Origin: Microcoleus sp. bin38.metabat.b11b12b14.051
GTDB taxonomy: Bacteria > Cyanobacteriota > Cyanobacteriia > Cyanobacteriales > Microcoleaceae
Assembly: GCF_013299165.1 (NCBI RefSeq)
Contig: NZ_JAAFKD010000020.1
Location: 52,215-116,214, forward strand
Length of the DNA: 64,000 nucleotides
Direction of reading: 5' to 3'
The notes below the pieces were generated by a model. That model did no database searches. It saw only the letters and a list, made by a program, of their open reading frames with translations, and had not been told where the DNA came from. Shown here piece after piece: positions 56,246 to 64,000 of the stretch. The translations under genes and the position numbers were made by a program. How positions within the stretch are numbered: the first letter of the stretch is position 1; each line of letters begins with the position of its first letter.

Positions 56246-57946
56246 ATGACTAATGACTCTTCTTTGTTTTCCGTTGAAAATCTGCGAGTAGCTTATCCTC
56301 AGCGGCGGGGCCAATCCGGTTGGGCCGTTGATGGGGTTTCCCTGACGCTGGAACCGGGGGAAAAACTGGGATTGGTTGGGGAGTCTGGCTGCGGTAAGTC
56401 AACTTTGGGACGGGCTGCGATGCGGTTGTTGCCGGATTCGACGCTGGTGGAGGGGCGGATTGGTTTTGGGGGAGAGTCGGTGTTTGATATGGATGCTTCG
56501 CGGCTGAGACGCTTTCGGGGCGAAGCTGTGGGGTTGATTTTTCAAGATCCGATGACTCGTCTCGATCCTTTGATGACTGTTGGGGAACACTGCATCGAGA
56601 CTTTGCAGGCTCACAGACCGAATTTGGCTCGCAAGGAAGCTAAGCAACGGGCGATCGAGATTTTGGATGCTGTGAAAATTCCGGCGTCTCGCTGGTCACA
56701 ATTTCCCCACGAATTTAGCGGCGGAATGCGCCAAAGAGTGGCAATTGCTTTGGCTCTTTTGCTCGATCCGAAGTTGATTGTGGCGGATGAACCGACGACG
56801 AGTTTGGATGTCACTGTCGCCGCCCAGATTTTGCAGGAATTGACCAGACTTTGCGCTTCAAGAGGAACGGCGATTTTGCTGATTTCTCACGATTTGGCGA
56901 TGGTGGCTGAGTATTGCGATCGCATTGCGGTGATGTACGGCGGCAAAGTCGTGGAAACTGGGCCGGTGCTGGATGTTTTTGAACGCCCGCAACATGAATA
57001 TACTCGATCGCTCCTCAAAGCAGCTTTGCACATTCAGAAGGAAGAAGGAAGAGGGAAGAAGGAAGAAGGAATAGGGAAGAAGGAAGAAGGAAGAGGGGAA
57101 CGAGAAAATTCTCAGCTTAAGTCCGAGTCAAATTCACCTCTTTTGACAGTCACCAATTTGCAGCAGCACTACAGTTTAGAAAGCAATTTATTAGACCAGT
57201 TATTTTCGAGAAATCGGCAGGTAATTAAAGCAGTAGATGGCGTTAGCTTAGAGCTAGAACGGGGGGAAATCCTGGGGCTGGTAGGGGAGTCCGGTTGCGG
57301 CAAAAGTACGTTATCGCGCACAATTTTGCGGCTAATTCCGCCGACGGGTGGCAAAGTGGAATTTCAAGGAATAGATATCACTGCCCTTAGTCGCGATGCT
57401 GTCAGGAAACACCGCCGTCAAATGCAAATGGTATTTCAAGACCCCCATGCTTGCTTGAATCCGATGATGACAGTCGGCCAAAGTATTGCTGACCCTTTGT
57501 TGATTCACAAATTAGCTAATGGAGAAGAAGCTAAAAAACAAGTAATCCAAATGTTAGAGCGGGTGGGTTTGACTCCTGGGGAGGATTTCTTTCGCCGCTA
57601 TCCGGGGGAACTGTCAGGAGGACAACAGCAGCGGGTTTCCATCGCACGGGCTTTGATTACTCGGCCGCAACTAATTATTTGCGACGAACCGGTGAGTATG
57701 CTGGATGCTAGCGTGCAGACTCAAGTATTAGAACTGATGCTGGAGTTAAAGCAGGAATTTAATTTGACTTATCTGTTTATTACGCACGATTTGTGGGTGG
57801 CGAGATTTTTTTGCGATCGCATTGCGGTAATGAATGCAGGAAAAATTGTGGAAATTGGGAAGACTCGGGAGATTTTTACTAATCCGCAGCACCCTTATAC
57901 TCAGCAGTTATTGCAGGCAGCTCCTTTATTGGCTCGAACTCAATAA
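56246..57946 (+). CDS. Fused dipeptide/oligopeptide ABC transporter ATPase (DppD-DppF type)
   Basis: A 566-residue protein with two complete ABC ATPase domains. The N-terminal domain has Walker [10 protein letters not shown], signature [10 protein letters not shown] and Walker [13 protein letters not shown]. The C-terminal domain has Walker [14 protein letters not shown], signature [10 protein letters not shown] and Walker [14 protein letters not shown] linker at about residues 265-290 ([20 protein letters not shown]) is encoded by a GGAAGA-type simple repeat. The start ATG lies in an AATGACT heptamer tract. No permease or binding protein is adjacent. Confidence 0.9.
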   Translation: MTNDSSLFSVENLRVAYPQRRGQSGWAVDGVSLTLEPGEKLGLVGESGCGKSTLGRAAMRLLPDSTLVEGRIGFGGESVFDMDASRLRRFRGEAVGLIFQDPMTRLDPLMTVGEHCIETLQAHRPNLARKEAKQRAIEILDAVKIPASRWSQFPHEFSGGMRQRVAIALALLLDPKLIVADEPTTSLDVTVAAQILQELTRLCASRGTAILLISHDLAMVAEYCDRIAVMYGGKVVETGPVLDVFERPQHEYTRSLLKAALHIQKEEGRGKKEEGIGKKEEGRGERENSQLKSESNSPLLTVTNLQQHYSLESNLLDQLFSRNRQVIKAVDGVSLELERGEILGLVGESGCGKSTLSRTILRLIPPTGGKVEFQGIDITALSRDAVRKHRRQMQMVFQDPHACLNPMMTVGQSIADPLLIHKLANGEEAKKQVIQMLERVGLTPGEDFFRRYPGELSGGQQQRVSIARALITRPQLIICDEPVSMLDASVQTQVLELMLELKQEFNLTYLFITHDLWVARFFCDRIAVMNAGKIVEIGKTREIFTNPQHPYTQQLLQAAPLLARTQ

Positions 57947-58072
57947 AAATGTATAAGATTGGGGCAATCTGATATCAGTCACGAACTTCTAGGTAGATTT
58001 CGGAAATTTTTGATTAAATTGGTTAAAGTGAAGGGATAGTTTTCAAATCATCCCACGGACACCAAGCACTAT

Positions 58073-59146
58073 ATGGCAAAATCTGACCTAGGCAGTTTTG
58101 CGGTGGAATCCGAAGCCTCACTCGAAATCGCAGAGGATGAGGACACCGAGATCGATCGTCCGACGGTAAGTAGATCGTCAGCATACAACAGTTGGTCTGC
58201 CGACGATCCCGTGGGAGCTTTGTTCAAAGAAATGGCTCGCTATCCTCTACTGAGTGCCACCGAAGAGGTAGAGTTGGCGCGTCGCGTTCAAGAATTGGTA
58301 GCCCTTCAGGAACTAGAAGAGCGTTTAAAGCAGGAATTGGACAGAGTGCCAACAAAAGCTGAAATCGCTACTGCTTTGGGGGTGAGCGAAACTCAACTGC
58401 AACAGATACGCTACCAGTGTCAGTCGGCGAAACGGAAAATGATCAGCTCGAATTTGCGCTTGGTTGTTTCCATAGCCAAACGTTATCTCAATCGGGGCGT
58501 GCCTTTCCTTGATTTAATTCAGGAAGGAGCTTTAGGTTTGAACCGAGCCGCCGAAAAGTTCGATCCTGAGAAGGGTTACAAATTTTCTACCTATGCCTAT
58601 TGGTGGATTCGCCAAGGAATTACCCGCACCATTGCCAATCAAGGGCGGACAATTCGATTGCCGGTGCACGTTGTTGAACAGTTAAATAAACTCAAAAGAG
58701 TTTATCGGGATTTGAGGCGTTCTCTTCAACGCAATCCCACTGAATCGGAACTTGCTAAAGAAATGGAAGTTACTGCCGAACAACTTCGTTACCTCCAGCA
58801 AGTACGCAGACAATCTTTGTCTCTCAACCACCGCATCGGCACGGAAGAAAGTTCGGAACTTTTGGATGTTATTGAAGATAACGCAACTCAATCTCCCGAA
58901 GCTCAGATGAATGAGATGATGATGCGCCAAGATATTTTGGAGGTGTTGGATAATATTTTAACTGAGCGGGAAAAAGAGATTGTGGCTATGCGTTACGGTT
59001 TGATCACTGGCGAACCTTATACTTTAGAAGAAGTCAGCAGTTTGTTCAATTTGTCCCGCGAACGAGTCCGTCAAATTCAAAATAAGGCAATGCGGAAGCT
59101 GCGCCGCCCTCAAGTGACGGAACGATTGAAGGGCTGGTTAAAATAA
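58073..59146 (+). CDS. Group 2 sigma-70 factor (RpoD/SigA family)
   Basis: A 357-residue sigma factor. It has region 1.2 (DPVGALFKEMARYPLLSATEEVELARR), regions 2.1-2.4 (NLRLVVSIAKRYLNRGVPFLDLIQEG, EKGYKFSTYAYWWIRQGITRTI), region 3 (LPVHVVEQLNKLKRVYRDL) and region 4 with the HTH (YTLEEVSSLFNLSRERVRQIQ, about 322-342). It lacks the long region 1.1 of the primary sigma, so it is a non-essential group 2 member. Which cyanobacterial Sig subgroup it belongs to cannot be settled by eye. Confidence 0.9.
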   Translation: MAKSDLGSFAVESEASLEIAEDEDTEIDRPTVSRSSAYNSWSADDPVGALFKEMARYPLLSATEEVELARRVQELVALQELEERLKQELDRVPTKAEIATALGVSETQLQQIRYQCQSAKRKMISSNLRLVVSIAKRYLNRGVPFLDLIQEGALGLNRAAEKFDPEKGYKFSTYAYWWIRQGITRTIANQGRTIRLPVHVVEQLNKLKRVYRDLRRSLQRNPTESELAKEMEVTAEQLRYLQQVRRQSLSLNHRIGTEESSELLDVIEDNATQSPEAQMNEMMMRQDILEVLDNILTEREKEIVAMRYGLITGEPYTLEEVSSLFNLSRERVRQIQNKAMRKLRRPQVTERLKGWLK

Positions 59147-59221
59147 GCTAAAAAGCATTGAGTTTGCATTGTGAAAAGTCTTAAATATCGCACGGCGAAT
59201 GGAATTCGCGTCTATACAAAT

Positions 59222-59243
59222 AAAACCCGCCTCCGCGGGTTTA
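59222..59243 (+). terminator. Hairpin after sigma gene
   Basis: AAACCCGC-CTCC-GCGGGTTT, a perfect 8-bp stem, 75 bp after the stop. It lacks a long T run, so termination is only likely. Confidence 0.5.
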
Positions 59244-59278
59244 CCTTATTAACTCGTTCCCAGGCTCCTGCCTGCTAA

Positions 59279-59381
59279 TACCATTTTTCTAAAGATGCAA
59301 TAGAGATAAACGACCGCTGGACATTGTAATTATCTCCTTGACCTTTTCATAAAACTCTATCATAACTTTAAAAAAATGGTG
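59279..59381. repeat. MITE-like element copy 1 (TACCATTTTT ends)
   Basis: About 103 bp. It begins TACCATTTTT and ends AAAAAATGGTG, so the ends are inverted repeats. The inner sequence (AATAGAGATAAACG, TGTAATTATCTCCTTGACC) is shared with copy 2 at about 80 per cent by eye. No coding capacity. Confidence 0.8.
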
Positions 59382-59384
59382 TAA

Positions 59385-59446
59385 GGTTCGTAGTGTGGAC
59401 TTTAGTCCGCTCTTATTGCGGACTAAAGTCCACACTACGAACCTTT
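59385..59446. repeat. GTAGTGTGGAC hairpin
   Basis: Single GGTTCGTAGTGTGGACTTTA hairpin with a CTCTTATT loop, placed between the two MITE-like copies. Confidence 0.85.
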
Positions 59447-59458
59447 TTTGTTATGGTC

Positions 59459-59562
59459 ATACCATTTTTTAAACATCTGATAGAGATACAGGACAATTGG
59501 ACTTTGTAATTATTTCCTTTACCTTTTCATGAAAGTTTCTCATAACTTAAAAAAAATGGTAT
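59459..59562. repeat. MITE-like element copy 2
   Basis: Begins ATACCATTTTTT and ends AAAAAAATGGTAT; direct repeat of 59279-59381 with better-matched ends. Confidence 0.8.
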
Positions 59563-59617
59563 AACAAGTAGAATGACCAATGACCAATGACTAATGACCA
59601 ATACTAATTATTGATTT

Positions 59618-60103
59618 ATGTCTGATGAGGTGATTTTGCGTCCGGCTACCCGCGGCGATGTGCCGGTGCTGTTTGATTTGATTAAGGCTTTAGCTGAGTA
59701 CGAAAAGCTGTCTCACGCTGTGACTGGTAATGCGGTTGATTTGGAAAATCATTTGTTTGGCGATCGCCCTTTTGCTGAAGCGATTTTAGCAGAATGCGAA
59801 GGTCAAATTGTCGGCTGGGCGCTATTTTTTTACAATTATTCTACTTTTTTGACTCAGCCGGGGATTTATTTGGAGGATTTGTTTGTGCTTCCTGAGTTTC
59901 GGGGGCGGGGGATTGGCAAGTCTTTGATTGTTTATTTGGCGCGGTTGACGGTGGAAAGGGGCTGCGGGCGTTTGGAGTGGAGCGTGCTTGATTGGAATGA
60001 ATTGGCGATCGGATTTTACAAGGGTATCGGTGCGGATGTCATGCCCGACTGGCGGATTTGCCGGGTGGCGGGGGAGTCTTTGGCGAGTTTGGCCTCGAAG
60101 TGA
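59618..60103 (+). CDS. GNAT family N-acetyltransferase (SSAT-like)
   Basis: A 161-residue acetyltransferase. The acetyl-CoA loop is LPEFRGRGIGKSL (about residues 91-103). IYLEDLFVLPEFRG and WSVLDWNELAIGFYKGIGA match the spermidine/spermine- or thialysine-acetyltransferase group. The natural acceptor is unknown. The ATG at 59618 begins MSDEVILRPAT, the usual first strand. Confidence 0.88.
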   Translation: MSDEVILRPATRGDVPVLFDLIKALAEYEKLSHAVTGNAVDLENHLFGDRPFAEAILAECEGQIVGWALFFYNYSTFLTQPGIYLEDLFVLPEFRGRGIGKSLIVYLARLTVERGCGRLEWSVLDWNELAIGFYKGIGADVMPDWRICRVAGESLASLASK

Positions 60104-60480
60104 TTCGATCGGGAAGTGCGATCGCGCTGGGACTCTCAGAAACCGGGTTTTTGCGGGCTTTGCGGTTTGGAACGAAATATTTTCGGGAAAAACCCGGTTT
60201 CTCGCCACCTGTGCGTCAATGCTCAGAAACCGGGTTTTTGCGGGCTTTGCGGTTTGGAACGAAATATTTTCGGGAAAAACCAGGTTTCTGGGCACTCGTG
60301 CGTCAAATTGTCAGAAACCTGGTTTTTGTGGCCGCTGCGGTTTGACACAAAATATTTTCGCGAAAAACCCAGTTTCTGGCTAGCCATGGGTCAATTTTTT
60401 GTGACGCAAATCCTAGTAAATAATTGGCAAAAGTATAGGAAAATTTAAGTGACACTAGATTTTGATTGAGAGAGCAGATC
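60104..60480. repeat. AAACCCGG-family tandem (three partial units)
   Basis: Three related units with CAGAAACC(G/T)GGTTTTTG, GCGGTTTG and AAATATTTTCG...AAAAACCCGGTTTCT arms (starts about 60137, 60219 and 60311; period about 83-92 bp). One arm pair is mutated compensatorily (AACCAGGTTTCTGG with CAGAAACCTGGTTTT), so the stem is kept. Confidence 0.8.
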
Positions 60481-60687
60481 GTGATTATTTGGGTAAACGA
60501 GCAAATCGACCCGTCGGGTATTCTTTATGCTTGCATTGCTTGTGGCGATGAGACTCAAGCCAAGCAATGCCACGAATCTTTTGAACAGAATTTGACGGCA
60601 GAGCAAAAACAGCAGGGCTGGGTTGCTACCTTGCGGATTGTTAGCTCTTGGGATGATGTGCCTGTTAATGCTTTGAAATTGAATTGA
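60481..60687 (+). CDS. Small conserved-looking protein, 68 residues
   Basis: Starts with GTG at 60481 (a TTG at 60466 is also in frame). The protein reads IIWVNEQIDPSGILYACIAC, then a helical EQNLTAEQKQQGWVATLRIV segment. The mixed alpha/beta composition looks real. I do not recognise the family. Confidence 0.5.
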   Translation: MIIWVNEQIDPSGILYACIACGDETQAKQCHESFEQNLTAEQKQQGWVATLRIVSSWDDVPVNALKLN

Positions 60688-60903
60688 GCGGCGCCCGCTA
60701 ATGGGCAGGTTTAGTATCGCCTTGTTTCGCTGTGAAGGAAACTACAGGAAAACACAGCACATAAGTTGGGAAAAGGCAAGACAAATCGTTAGCGGAACCC
60801 GCCTCTACGGAGATGGCGCTAACGATAAATTGATTTTTTCCTACGGGTTTTACGCCTTACTATTAATCAATAGAGGTATTTCTAATTGTCAAGTTAAAAT
60901 TTT

Positions 60904-61899
60904 ATGGTTGAAACGTTATTTCACGCTTATACGCCTCTAGTTATCTCGACGGGCTTGGGACTGCTGCTGTTTCGATACATCCCGGTTGATTTTCCTAAGC
61001 TGCTAAGCGGCTTTCTGTTCTGGATTGGGATACCGCTGCAAATTCTAGTTTTAGCACGTCAGAGCGATTTTTCGGGTGCAATGGGATTCACACCGGCGAT
61101 CGCCATATTCGTGTTATTTCTGAGTATGAGTTTAGCTTGGCTGACTTGGCTGTTGTTGCGGTGGCTGAGTGCGGCCTACGTCCAAAAGCCATATTTTGTG
61201 AGCAAAGATTCTTGGCTACATTTATTTTTAGTTAATTTTAATTCGCTGAAGCGATCGAGCCAAGGCAGTTTTATCCTAGCTGCCATGTTAGGCAATACCG
61301 GCTTTGTCGGATTAGCAATCACCCCCGCCATCATCAGCAGCGATAACAACAACTGGGCAGTCTTATACAGCGTCACCAACAACGTGATCGGCAGCTACGG
61401 TTTTGGTGTACTTATTGCCAGCTATTTCGGCCATTCCGAGGAAAAAAATCACTGGTGGATTCAGCTTCGGGACGTGCTGACAGTTCCCGCCCTGTGGGCA
61501 TTTATCATAGGTTTTTTCACTAGAAATATCCCCCTACCTGAGACCGTAGAATCGGGCTTGCAAACCGCCGTTTTGGGGGTAATAGCTAGTGCTTTGGTGC
61601 TGGTTGGTATCCGCTTGAGAGCTATTAAAACATGGCAAAGTTTTGAATTAGCATTAATCCCGTCGCTGTTAAAAGTGCTAATTGTGCCAGTGCTGCTCGG
61701 ATTTGGTGCTAGTTTTTTTGGATTGAGCGGCGATCCGAGATTTGTTTTGGTGTTGATGTCGGGAACACCCACAGCTCTTTCGGTGCTGATTTTAGCAGAA
61801 ATTTATGAGCTCGATCGCGATTTGTTAGCTAGCAGCATCGCCCTCACTTCCGTCGGGTTACTGTTAATGCTGCCGCTGTGGTTAGCTTTCTTTAGCTAA
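60904..61899 (+). CDS. AEC family transporter (auxin-efflux-carrier-like)
   Basis: A 331-residue membrane protein with about ten hydrophobic helices in two halves. It has the family's Asn/Gly-rich crossover segments (AAMLGNTGFVGLAITPAII, about residues 127-145; VTNNVIGSYGFGVLI) and the closing MSGTPTALSVLILAEIY block. Members export organic anions or auxin-like acids; the substrate here is unknown. Confidence 0.88.
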   Translation: MVETLFHAYTPLVISTGLGLLLFRYIPVDFPKLLSGFLFWIGIPLQILVLARQSDFSGAMGFTPAIAIFVLFLSMSLAWLTWLLLRWLSAAYVQKPYFVSKDSWLHLFLVNFNSLKRSSQGSFILAAMLGNTGFVGLAITPAIISSDNNNWAVLYSVTNNVIGSYGFGVLIASYFGHSEEKNHWWIQLRDVLTVPALWAFIIGFFTRNIPLPETVESGLQTAVLGVIASALVLVGIRLRAIKTWQSFELALIPSLLKVLIVPVLLGFGASFFGLSGDPRFVLVLMSGTPTALSVLILAEIYELDRDLLASSIALTSVGLLLMLPLWLAFFS

Positions 61900-62229
61900 T
61901 ATTACCTGAACAATCAAATCAGATTGCTAGAATTTCGGATGACAATTGACAGTAATTGCACGGGAAACGACGATGAACGAGACAATAACTGCTACAGATT
62001 TGCCTCCTGCATTCCCCGATCGCACCCAACGGCCAGAGAAAGACGGTACATTCAGCAAACAGCTTTAGTCCAGGACGCACTGGTGGCTAGAAACCGGGTT
62101 TTTTCACGAAAATTATGCGCTCTAACCCACAGATTAGGTAAAAAACCCGGTTTCTTTGAGGTTGATGCGTCCTGGAGTTAGCTTGAAAGCAAACAGAAAC
62201 AGTCAACCATCCTATCTATCTATTCCCCG
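61900..62229. other. Intergenic region with AAACCCGG hairpin and 31-codon ORF
   Basis: 330 bp. A short frame (61973-62068: MNETITATDLPPAFPDRTQR, then 11 more residues) stops next to an AAACCCGG-family hairpin (62090-62160) whose outer flanks CCAGGACGCAC/GATGCGTCCTGG also pair. The short frame could be the cut-off start of a gene disrupted by the repeat, or nothing. Confidence 0.45.
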
Positions 62230-63732
62230 ATGACAAACTCAGTTTTGATCGATCGTTTAGGTAACTGGAATCCGCAACTGCTGCGGGAACTTCGCGGTAG
62301 ACTCAAACCCCAAACAGTGATTGCAGCGGTGTCCTTTTCGGTCATCTGCCAAATTCTTTTACTGCTGATTATCTCGCCAAATACCGGCTCCCTCCTAGAA
62401 AGCCGCTGGCTGCCGGTGTGGAAAATCATCACTTTGATGCTGCCTTACGTAACATTTACCTTCGGAAGTTATTCGATTGTCAGCGACATCGGACACGAAC
62501 AGAAACGGGGAACTCTCAATTTCATTCGCCTGAGTCCGTCTCCGGCGTGGCAGATTCTGCTGGGTAAAATGCTGGGCGTTCCCGTACTGCTGTATATTGC
62601 CCTAGGGCTGGTGGTTCCCCTGCACTGCTTTGCTGGCTTGCGATCGGGGATTTCACCACCCCTGATTGCCAGCGTCTATCTGATGCTCGTGCCGGGATGC
62701 GCTATCTGCTACAGCACAGTGACGATCTGCGCGCTCAGAGGTGAAACACAGGGATTAAAGAACCAGCAAATGCCAACAGCCTTAGCAGCCTTTGGAGGTG
62801 CTGCGATCGCCGGTTTCTATATCTCGCCTTTGTACACGAGCTGGAACATCAACATCACATGGCGGCCGCTGTTGGCGAGTTCAGAAATATTAGGACACCA
62901 AAAGCCTGTCGTTTTGTGGTTTTTTCTCCCGATTAACACGATAGGTGTTGTCTCTCACACTTTTACTTTAGCGGTGTTAGGCACTACTACGTTTGTGCTG
63001 TGGCGAATAATGTTGCGGAGTTTCGACAAACCTCGATCGAGCGCGATCGGGAAACGGCAAAGTTATGCGATTTTAGCTTGTGTAGAAGTTCTCGCTCTAG
63101 GCTTTTTACTACCCCCAAGCTTGGCGGATGCGGATTACGCTATTTTGGGAGCTATCTTTCTGTACGTTTTGACCGTTATCCTGCTGTTCCTGTTAATGCT
63201 TGCTATCTGCCCTCAACGCCAAGCTTTATTAGATTGGACGCGCTATGATTCTCCGAGCTGGCAAAACTTAATTTTGTCAGATCGAAGCCCTATGTTGCTG
63301 GCTGTTGTTATCCATCTCATCATCGCAAATGTGGTGTTAGTACCTTGGCTATTTTGGATAGGTATCGGCACTCAAAAACTTGTAGAAACAGCTTTGTTAA
63401 TTCTGTGTACGACGAATACGATCTTAATTTACGCCACCTTAGTTCAACAAGTTGGTGCGACAAAAATTCGCAATCCAATGGCGTGCGCGCACTGTCGATT
63501 GAGCCTTTGGTCGATCTTGGCTCCCCTAATGCTCATAGTTCTGGAACTCATGCCCGATCGCATTCCTGCAAGCGCCGCACTTTGGACGCTATTCGGCTAC
63601 GGGTTTTGGCAGTTCGACCAACCAACAGCAATACCTTTTGTGGGATTGGGAATCCTTGCTCAATGGCTGTTTCTGGCATTTCTGCTGTGGAGATTTCAGA
63701 AAACTATGGGAAAATTGAAAGCAGGAACTTAG
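62230..63732 (+). CDS. ABC-2-type permease-like membrane protein
   Basis: A 500-residue protein with about ten to twelve hydrophobic helices. The early segment GHEQKRGTLNFIRLSPSPAWQILLGKMLG (about residues 90-118) is typical of ABC-2-type permeases, where a soluble loop (RGT-x-LxLSP) contacts the ATPase. No ATPase gene is adjacent within the window. Likely an exporter component; substrate unknown. Confidence 0.7.
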   Translation: MTNSVLIDRLGNWNPQLLRELRGRLKPQTVIAAVSFSVICQILLLLIISPNTGSLLESRWLPVWKIITLMLPYVTFTFGSYSIVSDIGHEQKRGTLNFIRLSPSPAWQILLGKMLGVPVLLYIALGLVVPLHCFAGLRSGISPPLIASVYLMLVPGCAICYSTVTICALRGETQGLKNQQMPTALAAFGGAAIAGFYISPLYTSWNINITWRPLLASSEILGHQKPVVLWFFLPINTIGVVSHTFTLAVLGTTTFVLWRIMLRSFDKPRSSAIGKRQSYAILACVEVLALGFLLPPSLADADYAILGAIFLYVLTVILLFLLMLAICPQRQALLDWTRYDSPSWQNLILSDRSPMLLAVVIHLIIANVVLVPWLFWIGIGTQKLVETALLILCTTNTILIYATLVQQVGATKIRNPMACAHCRLSLWSILAPLMLIVLELMPDRIPASAALWTLFGYGFWQFDQPTAIPFVGLGILAQWLFLAFLLWRFQKTMGKLKAGT

Positions 63733-63953
63733 GGCGATTTTAGATTTTAGATTTTGGATGAGGAGCGATCGCAAATATGCGATCGCCCTGGATGGGTATA
63801 GCATTGCTCCCGCACTTGCCGATTGACGAGGATTTAGGTGTTGGCACAAGACTATTTGCGAATTTCAACCCACTAAGTAAGTCGGCGCAAAAAAACCAAA
63901 CTATGTTAAGATAAGTGAACAAAAAGAATACATCTACTGAAGTAACTCAATAT
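63733..63953. other. Intergenic region at right edge, with heptamer tract
   Basis: An ATTTTAG heptamer tract (63738-63757) directly follows the permease stop. The stretch from about 63870 (CTAAGTAAGTCGGCGC...) may be the left end of the IS element that begins at 63954. Confidence 0.4.
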
Positions 63954-64000
63954 ATGGGCGCTAGATTAAGGGTATTCCTGACTCAACAGCAAGACAAAAC
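63954..64000 (+). mobile_element. IS630-type transposase, N-terminal fragment (cut by window)
   Basis: The last 47 bases encode MGARLRVFLTQQQDK, which matches the start of the HTH N-terminal domain of cyanobacterial IS630-family transposases (M-x-xRLRVFLT-x-x-x-D). Only 15 residues are visible, so the call is tentative. Confidence 0.5.

Larger units (their letters stand above)
59147..59617. other. Intergenic region with MITE pair and hairpins
   Basis: 471 bp between the sigma gene and the GNAT gene. It holds a terminator-like hairpin, two MITE-like copies with a GTAGTG hairpin between them, and an AATGACC heptamer tract (59573-59598). Confidence 0.6.

Noticed and set aside
60701..60940. 79-codon frame before the AEC transporter
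   Set aside because: Overlaps the transporter start and shows no recognisable family or good start signal.

Overview
The window is a chromosomal segment of a filamentous cyanobacterium, most likely of the Oscillatoriales (Microcoleus/Oscillatoria-like; this is inference, no marker gene fixes the genus). The evidence is the very frequent HIP1 palindrome (GCGATCGC), the cyanobacterial regulator NtcA, a DesB-type omega-3 desaturase, a PatD-family protein, DUF1830, DUF3084 and DUF3352 proteins, and intergenic regions packed with palindromic and heptameric repeats. No rRNA, tRNA, CRISPR array or prophage was recognised.

Layout. 0-3.5 kb: a DUF3352 protein, an Rpn/DUF4351-like protein and an internally deleted Uma2-type remnant. 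3.9-9.4 kb: a compact three-gene cassette of two large dynamin-like GTPases around a single-pass membrane protein. The first GTPase carries a one-base frameshift exactly at its P-loop. 10-16 kb: a pentapeptide-repeat membrane protein and the purine genes purL (with an in-frame repeat insertion) and purF. 16.5-22 kb: desB, a membrane protein, a DUF1830 protein and a radical SAM/B12-type protein. 22-27 kb: an accessory patch with an Rpn-type nuclease, HicBA, a PD-(D/E)XK-like protein, a RuvX/YqgF-like protein and a SUMF1-domain protein. 27.7-32 kb: core genes for a DUF3084 coiled-coil protein, ntcA, fabI and hisB. 32.1-34.4 kb: two restriction-endonuclease-like genes with no intact methyltransferase, flanked by 36-bp direct repeats. 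34.4-42 kb: a GH15-family protein, a WecB/TagA glycosyltransferase and a subtilase with SLH domains. 41.7-42.7 kb: a HigBA pair split by a hairpin and an antisense mini-ORF. 42.9-48.2 kb: a secreted protein, BolA and monothiol glutaredoxin, a DUF6761 protein, an OmpR-type regulator with a degenerate receiver, pterin dehydratase, a secreted protein and a Uma2 protein. 49-64 kb: aldehyde dehydrogenase, an orphan betaine-type binding lipoprotein, RelA/SpoT, PatD, a zinc-ribbon protein, a fused Dpp/Opp ATPase, a group 2 sigma factor, GNAT, an AEC transporter, an ABC-2-like membrane protein, and the start of an IS630-type transposase at the right edge.

How the genes relate. Purine synthesis (purL, purF), fatty acid synthesis and desaturation (fabI, desB), nitrogen control (ntcA), stringent response (relA/spoT), a sigma factor and Fe-S/redox regulation (bolA, grxD) form the housekeeping frame. 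Between them lie modules typical of defence or genome conflict: the dynamin cassette, two toxin-antitoxin pairs, restriction enzymes and several PD-(D/E)XK proteins. At least seven families of intergenic repeats were seen, several in tandem arrays with fixed periods (34, 83, 84, 89, 96 and 148 bp) and one inserted in frame into purL. The strongest candidates for a poorly described system are the dynamin triad and the repeat families.
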